The notes beneath the pieces were generated by a model that was not told where the DNA came from, did not search any database, and saw only the letters and a program-made list of their open reading frames with translations. A DNA stretch of 5,369 nucleotides from Planctomycetia bacterium (GTDB lineage Bacteria > Planctomycetota > Planctomycetia > Pirellulales > UBA1268): the NCBI GenBank assembly GCA_009926295.1, contig RFPF01000221.1:1-5369 (forward strand). The letters are read 5' to 3'. The stretch's first letter is position 1. Every line of letters starts with the position of its first letter. Positions 1 through 5,369 of the stretch are shown here, one piece after another. The position numbers were made by a program, and so were the translations under genes.

Positions 1-1005
1 CTTCTCGCGCACGGCCGCGAGATTCTGCGCGCCGAAGGGGAGGCGATCCTGCGGTCGGCCGACTCGCTCGGGGAGGCGTTCGCGCGGGCTGTGCGGCTCG
101 TCGCCGGGTGCACCGGCAGCGTGGTCGTGACCGGGATCGGCAAGGCCGGGCTCGTGGCCCGGAAGATCTCGGCCACCCTCGCCTCCACCGGCACGCCGAG
201 CCATTTTCTGCATCCGGCCGAGGCGCTGCACGGCGACTTGGGCGTGCTGCGGGCCGACGACCTCTTGCTCGCCCTCTCGCAGTCGGGCGAGACGGAGGAG
301 ATCGTCCGCCTCGTCCCGCACGTGGCGGCCCGGGGCATCCGCATCGTGGCGCTCACCGGCTCCGGGCAGAGCACGCTTGGCCGCGCGGCCGAGGTGGTCG
401 TGGCGACGGGCAGCGTGCGGGAGGCCTGTTCGCTCGGCCTCGCCCCGAGCACGAGCACGTCGCTCATGCTCGCGCTCGGCGACGCGTTGGCGTTGGCGAC
501 CAGCGCCCTGCGCAGCTTCACGCACGAGGACTTCGCGGCCCGCCATCCCGGGGGCAGCCTCGGCCGGCAACTGATGCGGGTCGAGGACGCGATGCGGCCG
601 CTCGGCGCGTGCCGCACCGCGCGGCCGGACCACACGGTGCGCGAAGTGTTCGCACGGCCGTTGCCTGCGCGCCGCACCGGCGCGGTGATGATCATCGACA
701 ACGCCGGCCATCTCGTGGGCATCTTCACCGACAGCGACCTCGCGAGGCTCTTCGAGCGCCGGGCGGACGCCGCGCTCGACGGCCCGATCGGCGGCGTGAT
801 GACCGCCCGGCCCACGACGGTGCCCCGGGGCACACGGCTGCGCGACGCCCTCGTGCTGCTCGAGGCGCGGCGGCTGAGCGAACTGCCGGTCGTCGATGAG
901 TCCGGCCGGGTGGTCGGCCTGCTCGACATCGTCGACCTCGTCGGCATGGTGCCACCGGATACGCTCGAACTTCCCCGTGCCGCGACCGCGGCGTCCGCCG
1001 CCTGA
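1..1005 (+). CDS. kdsD: Arabinose-5-phosphate isomerase KdsD/KpsF (5' end outside window)
   Basis: Interconverts D-ribulose-5-phosphate and D-arabinose-5-phosphate in the cytoplasm, the first committed step toward KDO. The frame is open from base 1 and gives 334 residues before TGA. No plausible start lies upstream in the window, so the gene begins outside it. GTG at 91 would cut off the N-terminal helix and is not the start. Counting from base 1, an SIS domain covers about residues 40-180, with TGIGKAG, STGTPSHF, HPAEALHGDLG and SQSGETEEI. Two CBS domains follow (about 194-250 and 261-330), the second ending LSELPVVDESGRVVGLLDI. K48, E100, E141 and H182 sit at a constant offset of 11 from E. 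coli KdsD K59, E111, E152 and H193 (remembered positions), so roughly 11 residues are missing and the active site looks intact. kdsC follows after 28 bases, which favours KdsD over the paralogue GutQ. Confidence 0.94.
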   Translation, partial: LLAHGREILRAEGEAILRSADSLGEAFARAVRLVAGCTGSVVVTGIGKAGLVARKISATLASTGTPSHFLHPAEALHGDLGVLRADDLLLALSQSGETEEIVRLVPHVAARGIRIVALTGSGQSTLGRAAEVVVATGSVREACSLGLAPSTSTSLMLALGDALALATSALRSFTHEDFAARHPGGSLGRQLMRVEDAMRPLGACRTARPDHTVREVFARPLPARRTGAVMIIDNAGHLVGIFTDSDLARLFERRADAALDGPIGGVMTARPTTVPRGTRLRDALVLLEARRLSELPVVDESGRVVGLLDIVDLVGMVPPDTLELPRAATAASAA

Positions 1006-1033
1006 GCTCCGGCTCCCGCAGGCCAAGCCACCC

Positions 1034-1588
1034 ATGCACACTTCATCGAGCCTGCACGACGCCCTTCACCAGCGACTCGCGCAGGTGAGGCTCCTCCTCC
1101 TCGACGTCGACGGCGTGCTCACCGAAGGGGGCGTGACGTGGACGAACGACGGGGTGGAGCAGAAGACGTTCCACATCCGAGACGGCCTCGGCATCCGCCT
1201 CTGGCAGCGGGCCGGTGGTCTCACCGGGATCGTGACCGGCCGGACCAGCCGTGTCGTGCAGTTGCGCGCCGAGGAGCTTGGCATCGGCTTCGTGCGGCAG
1301 GGTGTCGAGGACAAGCTCGAGATGACCGCGGGCATCCTCGCGGAGTGCGGCGTGCCGTGGGAGCAGGCGGCATTCGTGGGGGACGACCTGCCCGACCTCG
1401 CGGTGATGATGCGGTGTGGCGTGGGGGTGGCGGTCGCGAACGCCTGCCCCGAGGTGATCGAAGCCGCCGCGATCGTGACGCGGATGCCGGGCGGGCAGGG
1501 TGCCGTGCGCGAGGTGATCGAGCAGATGCTCAAGGCTCGCGGCAGCTGGGAGGCGATCGTGCGCCGCTATCAGCCCGCGTCCGCGTGA
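1034..1588 (+). CDS. kdsC: 3-deoxy-D-manno-octulosonate 8-phosphate phosphatase KdsC
   Basis: HAD-superfamily, Mg-dependent phosphatase that hydrolyses KDO-8-phosphate to KDO and phosphate in the cytoplasm. The product is 184 residues, close to the usual 170-190 of the cap-less KdsC type. All HAD motifs are visible: motif I DVDGVLT with nucleophile D24 and acid D26, motif II threonine T68 in IVTGRTS, motif III lysine K94 in VEDKLE, and motif IV GDDLPD (D117, D118, D121). The conserved C-terminal tail GGQGAVREVIEQML starts at G153. The ATG at 1034 was chosen because it leaves a normal-length N-terminus ahead of motif I. An in-frame ATG at 896 would lie inside kdsD and add a Pro/Arg-rich stretch unlike the family. 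No strong Shine-Dalgarno is seen; GCAGG at 1018-1022 is the nearest candidate. It is probably co-transcribed with kdsD and the gene 21 bases downstream. Confidence 0.93.
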   Translation: MHTSSSLHDALHQRLAQVRLLLLDVDGVLTEGGVTWTNDGVEQKTFHIRDGLGIRLWQRAGGLTGIVTGRTSRVVQLRAEELGIGFVRQGVEDKLEMTAGILAECGVPWEQAAFVGDDLPDLAVMMRCGVGVAVANACPEVIEAAAIVTRMPGGQGAVREVIEQMLKARGSWEAIVRRYQPASA

Positions 1589-1609
1589 CGAAAGCGAGAC
1601 GGGCGACCC

Positions 1610-4600
1610 ATGACGGAACATCGCCTCGGACGCACGGTGCGGGTGTTTCTCGTCGCGCTCTCGGCGGCGGGTTTCTACCGGCTGGCGGTGGTGCCGTGGG
1701 TGGAGCCGAGGATGAGGGACGCGGCCAAGGCGCTCGAACTGTCGCCGGAGCAGGCGGCCGCGATCCGGGCCCGAGCCGACCAGCGGCTGGCGGCGCTCGG
1801 CGACGTGTTCCCCGCGGGATCGTGGGAGCGGGATGAGCCGATCGTGCTGGAGAGCCGGCAGATGCGGCTGCTCTTCAAGCAATACCATTCGCTCCCAGAC
1901 GGCCGGGTGAACCTCGTGCCCTGCACGCTCGTGATGCTGCCCGACCGCAATCGCACCGCCGACGGCGCGGCTGCGGGCCGCACGCTCGTGCTGCGGGCGC
2001 CGCAGGGAGCGGTGCTGGAGTTCGACGAGCCGCTCGACCTGCGGCAGGGAAAGCTCGCCAAGCTCGTCGGTGGCAGCCTCCGGGGTCAGGTCACGATCCG
2101 GGGCACTCCCTCGGGTGCGGCGGCCGATGACGAGATCGAGATCGTGACCCGCGACGTCGAGCTCGCGGAACTCGAGATCCGCACCAACGAACTGGTGCAG
2201 TTCCGCTACGGCCGCTCGACCGGCAGCGGCCGGGCGCTCGTGGCGACGCTGCTGCCGAAGGCCGGCGGGCCGGGAGCCCAGGGGCCGAACATCGGCGGCG
2301 TCGATGCGATCCGGCTCGATCGCGACGTGCGGATGCGGCTCGAAGGTTTTTCCTCGGGCCTGCTCTCCGGCCCCGACACGGCGCGACAGGCCCCCGCGGG
2401 GAACGTCGCGAACGAGCAGCCCCCGGTGCTCGTGAACTGCCGCGGGGCATTGTGCATGAACGTGTCGGCCAACGTGATCACCTTCGAGGATCATGTCGAC
2501 GTCGTCCGCACGGCGGCTGACGGCGGCACCGACCAGCTCACCTGCGACCTGCTCGCGATCACGCTGGCACGGGGTGCGGCGGAGGGCGAACACGGCGGGG
2601 CCGCCGGCGGCCTGAAGCCCGTGGAGATCCAGGCCCGGGGCACCCCGGTGTGCGCCAGGTCCACGGCTTCGGAGATGGAGGCCAAGGCCGCCCGCCTCGG
2701 GTACGAGATCGCCACGCGGCGCATCCTGCTCGACGGCGAGGAGCCGGTCTGGCTCGTGCTTCGCGGCACGGAGATGCAGGCCCGGTCGATCGACTACTGC
2801 CCGGGGCCGCCGGGCGATCCCGGCTCCCTGATGGCCGTCGGGCCGGGCTGGCTCAAGGCCCGCCCGTCCGGATCGGCTCCGGTGGAGGCCCGTTGGAAGA
2901 AATGGCTGCGGATGCGACCCGACGGCGCCGGCCACGTCGCCTCGCTCGCCGGCGATGCCGACGTCTCGATCGAGTCGCAGGGACGGCTCAGCGCCGCCGA
3001 GTTGCACCTTTGGCTCGATGTGGCCCGTGGTCCGGAGCAGGCCGCGGCTGCGAAGGAGAGCCAGCCCGCAGCCGGGTTGGCACTTTCGGGCGTGAAGCCG
3101 GCGCGGATGCTGGCCCGCGGCACCGTCGAGATCGACTCCGAGCAGCTCGCCGCCCGCACGGAGCGGATGGAACTGTGGTTCAAGCACGTCGCCGTCGCCA
3201 CGCCCGCCGGCGGGCCGCCGCCAGCCGGTCCGGCCGGGCGGGTCGTGCCGGGTGGACCGGCCGCCCCGCCCAAGCCCGGGGAGCGGGCCGGGCCGTCCCG
3301 CGGCAAGATGCTCGCCACTGGCGGCCTCGTTCGCGGGATGGTGAGCATGGCCCCGGGCAACAACCAGATCGAGGAGATCTCGCTCGAGAATCAGGTGCGG
3401 CTCGTGGAGGAGGATCCGGGCGGCACGGGGGCGTCCGACGCCGATCGTCAGCCGGGGCTCGAGATCACCGGTGACCAGCTGCAGCTGTCGCGGCCCACGC
3501 GGTTCGACGCGCGGGCCGTCGTGTCGGGCCGGCCGGCAAAGGTGCGTGGACGCGGCCTCGACATCGAGGGCCCGCTCGTGGAGTTCGACCGCGGCCGCAA
3601 CCGCCTGCTCGTGGATGGTGCCGGCACGCTCGGTCTGCCGATGACCGGGGCGAGTGGATTGGAATCGCTCGGGATGGCGGGGGCGGCGGCTGCGGCACCG
3701 ACGCCGGGGCAGACCCCGGGCCGGCTCGTCGTGGCGTGGCAGGGGCGGATGGACTTCGACGGGCTCACCGCCCGATTCGTCGACCGAGTGGTGACGACCA
3801 GCGGTGCCACGGTCCTGCATGCCGGGTCGCTCGACGTGATCTTCACCCAGCCGATGGATTTCAGTGTCGAGGGCATGCAGCGTGGATCGCCGCGCAGCGA
3901 CGTCGCGCGGATCGCCTGCGGCAGCGGCGTGCGCATCGAGAGCCAGTCGTCGTCGGCCGACGGCTCCCGGTCGGTCGAGAAGCTCCTCGTTCGCGACCTC
4001 GTGTTCGATCGGGCGACGGGTGACGTGTCGGGAAGCGGGCCCGGCCGGCTCCAGAGCACCCGCTTCGGCCAAGGCCCGGTTCTGGCGGTGCCCGCGACCC
4101 CGGGGCAGACACCGGCTCCCGCCGCGCCGCCGCGGCCCGACGAACTCACCTACCTCGGCGTCGACTTCCAAAAAGGTCTGCGGGGCAACATGCACCGCCG
4201 GCAGATGGAGTTTCACCAGCGGGTCGAGGCGATCTGGGGTCCGGTGGCACGGTGGGACGAGACGCTCGATCCGCACGCGCCGGGCGGACTGGCGCCGCGG
4301 GCGGTCGCGATCACCAGCGACGTGCTCGGCGTCGCCCAGGCGCCGCCGGCGCCCGGCCAGCGGCGCACGTCGCTCGAACTGATGGCCGGTGGCAACGTGC
4401 TCGTGGAGGGAGAGTCGTTCACGGCCCGAAGCGACCGATTGAGCTGGAGCGAGGCGAAGGATCTGCTCGTGTTCGAGGGTGATGGCCGCAGCGACGCGCA
4501 ACTGTTCCGGCAGTTGAAGGTGGGCGCGCCGATGTCGAGCGCGTCGGCCGGCAAGATCCTCTACTGGCGGTCGCTCAACCGGGTGGACGTGGACGACGCG

Positions 4601-4708
4601 AGGTTTCTCGACCTCGACCAGCTCGGCGGCGCCGCCGGTGCGCCGCGTATGCCCGGCTTCGGCCCGGCTCCAGCCCAGCCCGTGAGCCGGCCGCTCCCAG
4701 GCACCTGA
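1610..4708 (+). CDS. Giant membrane-anchored OstA/LptA-like protein, putative LPS export component
   Basis: A 1032-residue protein with one N-terminal hydrophobic segment (about 10-28), no lipobox and no further membrane helices, so most of it should lie in the periplasm. After a short helical stretch (about 35-65) it is dominated by alternating beta-strand segments. Several resemble the OstA/LptA/LptC beta-jellyroll style: EIVTRDVELAELEIR (177-191), VITFEDHVDVVR (289-300), ARGTVEIDSEQLAART (near 500), MAGGNVLVEGESFTARSDRL (925-944). Segments are separated by Pro/Gly/Ala-rich linkers at about 531-565, 690-704, 830-845 and 908-919. LptC and LptA in E. coli are under 200 residues, so this is five times larger. 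It lies 21 bases after kdsC, where lptC and lptA sit in E. coli. The start ATG is preceded only by a weak purine-rich stretch (1590-1600). The coding frame is certain; the Lpt role is inferred from position and strand pattern. It could instead be an AsmA-like or other outer-membrane biogenesis protein. Confidence 0.62.
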   Translation: MTEHRLGRTVRVFLVALSAAGFYRLAVVPWVEPRMRDAAKALELSPEQAAAIRARADQRLAALGDVFPAGSWERDEPIVLESRQMRLLFKQYHSLPDGRVNLVPCTLVMLPDRNRTADGAAAGRTLVLRAPQGAVLEFDEPLDLRQGKLAKLVGGSLRGQVTIRGTPSGAAADDEIEIVTRDVELAELEIRTNELVQFRYGRSTGSGRALVATLLPKAGGPGAQGPNIGGVDAIRLDRDVRMRLEGFSSGLLSGPDTARQAPAGNVANEQPPVLVNCRGALCMNVSANVITFEDHVDVVRTAADGGTDQLTCDLLAITLARGAAEGEHGGAAGGLKPVEIQARGTPVCARSTASEMEAKAARLGYEIATRRILLDGEEPVWLVLRGTEMQARSIDYCPGPPGDPGSLMAVGPGWLKARPSGSAPVEARWKKWLRMRPDGAGHVASLAGDADVSIESQGRLSAAELHLWLDVARGPEQAAAAKESQPAAGLALSGVKPARMLARGTVEIDSEQLAARTERMELWFKHVAVATPAGGPPPAGPAGRVVPGGPAAPPKPGERAGPSRGKMLATGGLVRGMVSMAPGNNQIEEISLENQVRLVEEDPGGTGASDADRQPGLEITGDQLQLSRPTRFDARAVVSGRPAKVRGRGLDIEGPLVEFDRGRNRLLVDGAGTLGLPMTGASGLESLGMAGAAAAAPTPGQTPGRLVVAWQGRMDFDGLTARFVDRVVTTSGATVLHAGSLDVIFTQPMDFSVEGMQRGSPRSDVARIACGSGVRIESQSSSADGSRSVEKLLVRDLVFDRATGDVSGSGPGRLQSTRFGQGPVLAVPATPGQTPAPAAPPRPDELTYLGVDFQKGLRGNMHRRQMEFHQRVEAIWGPVARWDETLDPHAPGGLAPRAVAITSDVLGVAQAPPAPGQRRTSLELMAGGNVLVEGESFTARSDRLSWSEAKDLLVFEGDGRSDAQLFRQLKVGAPMSSASAGKILYWRSLNRVDVDDARFLDLDQLGGAAGAPRMPGFGPAPAQPVSRPLPGT
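1637..1693 (+). other. N-terminal membrane anchor of the OstA-like protein
   Basis: Residues 10-28 (VRVFLVALSAAGFYRLAVV) form a hydrophobic stretch after a basic N-terminus containing R5, R8 and R11, which predicts an N-in, C-out signal anchor. R24 near its outer end makes it slightly atypical. No AxA cleavage site or lipoprotein cysteine follows, so retention in the inner membrane, as for LptC, is more likely than release. Confidence 0.65.
3200..3304 (+). other. Pro/Gly/Ala-rich interdomain linker in the OstA-like protein
   Basis: Residues 531-565 are almost entirely Pro, Gly, Ala and Arg, including GGPPPAGPAGR and GGPAAPPKPGERAGP. The stretch separates the segment ending MELWFKHVAV from the one beginning KMLATGGLVRG. 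It looks like a disordered hinge dividing the protein roughly in half. Confidence 0.7.
3701..3721 (+). repeat. TPGQTP linker repeat, copy 1
   Basis: Encodes TPGQTPG (residues 698-704), following a run of alanines and preceding the strand segment RLVVAWQGRMDFDG. The first 20 bases match the second copy at 4097 in 17 positions. It is an in-frame coding repeat marking a domain boundary, not a mobile sequence. Confidence 0.6.
4097..4116 (+). repeat. TPGQTP linker repeat, copy 2
   Basis: Encodes TPGQTP (residues 830-835) at the start of a Pro/Ala-rich linker that runs to about 845. A third, diverged relative, PPAPGQ (912-917, bases 4343-4360), sits before the last strand module. The spacing of about 130 and 80 residues is consistent with linkers between separate beta modules. 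Confidence 0.55.
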
Positions 4709-4718
4709 CCGCGTCGGG

Positions 4719-4738
4719 GGACAGGCTGCGGCCCGTCC
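4719..4738. terminator. Possible hairpin terminator in the convergent junction
   Basis: Eight bases GGACAGGC and GCCCGTCC flank a TGCG loop. On the + strand the stem has one A-C mismatch. On the - strand RNA that position becomes a G-U wobble, so all eight pairs form. An outer GCGT (4711-4714) can pair with ACGC (4740-4743). The hairpin starts at the last base of the - strand gene's TAG stop. Neither strand has a U-tract after it, so it is not a classical intrinsic terminator. It may still act as an end-of-transcript structure for the two converging genes. Confidence 0.35.
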
Positions 4739-5369
4739 TACGCGATGCGGCGCGATTCCTTGTCGAGCGACGTGACGAGAAACTTGACGGCGGCGTCGGC
4801 GACGCGATCCCCGAAAGCCGCAGTGTCTTCGCCCGCGAGCCCCTCGAGTACCGCCTCGTGCGGGATGCCGAGGGCCACGAGCTTCGAATGGAGCCGTTGG
4901 GCCCCGTCGTGCCAATGGACATCGTCGGGGCAGCTCGCGAACCATTGGTGCCGCGGCCAGTTGAGCGGATGCACGTGGAGGATCGCCGTATCCTGACGAG
5001 CCCGCTCGACGTCGCCGTAGCTCTCCCAGAGCGTGTCGAAGAGATCCCCGTCGTCGCGTTCGCCGGCGTGTCGCATGCCGAGATGGAAGTCGATGGCCGG
5101 CGCGATCGCGGCCGCGATCGAAAACACGGTCGGATGCCGGTAGGCCAGCCGCAGCGCACCCTGGCCCCCCATGCCGACGCCGATGAGCGCGATGCCCGGG
5201 GGCCGCGCGTCGAACATGGTCGCGAGTGCGGTGACGACCGCGTCGCGCACGAACCGCTCGGGCGTGGTCGCCGCGTCGCACTGCGGCATCGTCCGGTCGA
5301 GCCACCAGGAGCGGCCGGTGAGCGGAGCCATCACGGGCAGGGCGGCCGACTCGAGCGCCGCGGCGAGGC
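4738..5369 (-). CDS. Alpha/beta hydrolase (esterase D/PF00756-like), 5' end outside window, catalytic residues replaced
   Basis: The frame is open from the window edge to TAG at 4740-4738, about 210 residues. GTG at 5334 and ATG at 5331 are internal, because upstream codons continue in frame (LAAALESAALPV) into the family's conserved LPVMAPLTGRSWWLD region. Family landmarks are SWWLD, the elbow GVGMGGQGALRLAYRHP, IAPAIDF, and RLHSKLVALGIPHEA near the C-terminus. Active members have G-x-S-x-G at the elbow and a late GGHSW-like histidine. Here the serine position is Gly (codon GGC, 5175-5173), and the stretch aligned with the histidine reads AGEDTAAF, with Asp (4827-4825) at the expected place. 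An acidic triad candidate remains in CPDDVHW. The fold assignment is firm, but hydrolase activity looks doubtful. A non-catalytic binding or structural role is possible. No signal peptide can be judged without the N-terminus. It converges on the OstA-like gene with 29 bases between stops, so it is not part of that operon. Confidence 0.8.
   Translation of the reverse strand, partial: LAAALESAALPVMAPLTGRSWWLDRTMPQCDAATTPERFVRDAVVTALATMFDARPPGIALIGVGMGGQGALRLAYRHPTVFSIAAAIAPAIDFHLGMRHAGERDDGDLFDTLWESYGDVERARQDTAILHVHPLNWPRHQWFASCPDDVHWHDGAQRLHSKLVALGIPHEAVLEGLAGEDTAAFGDRVADAAVKFLVTSLDKESRRIA

Noticed and set aside
91..93. GTG as the start of kdsD.
   Set aside because: Upstream codons in the same frame encode the expected N-terminal helix (ILRAEGEAILRSADSL), and the residue offset to E. 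coli KdsD shows about 40 residues belong before this point.
896..1033. In-frame N-terminal extension of kdsC from ATG 896.
   Set aside because: It overlaps the well-supported second CBS domain of kdsD and would add 46 Pro/Arg-rich residues not seen in KdsC proteins.
2650..3474. A 274-codon + strand open frame overlapping the OstA-like gene.
   Set aside because: Its product is low-complexity Arg/Ala/Gly with no motif, and the overlapping frame has strand pattern and G/C third-base preference typical of the real gene.
3701..4116. The TPGQTP copies as a mobile or regulatory DNA repeat.
   Set aside because: Both copies are in the same coding frame, give the same peptide and lack flanking inverted repeats or target duplications; a protein linker explains them.
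1043..5305. A 4.26-kb open frame on the - strand, antisense to kdsC and the OstA-like gene.
   Set aside because: It is Arg/His/Pro/Gly-rich with no recognisable motif, runs across three genes with clear family or codon support, and is expected by chance where high GC makes stop codons rare.
5329..5334. GTG/ATG as the start of the - strand hydrolase.
   Set aside because: The frame stays open to the window edge and the family's conserved strand (AALPVMAPLTGR) spans this point, so the true start is outside the window.

Overview
The window is GC-rich throughout and densely coded, with no mobile elements, RNA genes or CRISPR arrays that I can see. It holds four protein genes. Three lie on the + strand in a tight run with gaps of 28 and 21 bases. 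The fourth lies on the - strand and converges on them. The first gene and the last gene both run off the window edge at their 5' ends.

Layout: (1) 1-1005, kdsD/kpsF, arabinose-5-phosphate isomerase, 5'-truncated by the window. (2) 1034-1588, kdsC, KDO-8-phosphate phosphatase. (3) 1610-4708, a 1032-residue membrane-anchored, beta-rich protein with OstA/LptA-like stretches. (4) a 29-base convergent junction containing a hairpin. (5) 4738-5369, complement, a PF00756-type alpha/beta hydrolase that appears to lack its catalytic serine and histidine.

The + strand run fits lipopolysaccharide work. KdsD makes arabinose-5-phosphate, the precursor of KDO. KdsC releases free KDO from KDO-8-phosphate. 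In Enterobacteria the next genes are lptC, lptA and lptB, which encode the periplasmic LPS bridge and its ATPase. Here the position of lptC and lptA is taken by one very large protein with an N-terminal membrane anchor and repeated beta-strand segments. My reading is that it is an expanded LptC/LptA-like export component. The synteny and domain character support this, but it is not proven. No lptB follows; the strand switches instead.

The organism is Gram-negative (KDO pathway). The high GC, weak Shine-Dalgarno sequences, the style of the giant OstA-like protein and the hydrolase suggest a planctomycete (Pirellulales-like). This assignment is moderate and rests on remembered family resemblance rather than a search.

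The two observations most worth following are the giant OstA-like protein in the lptC/lptA position and the hydrolase with two of three catalytic-triad positions replaced.
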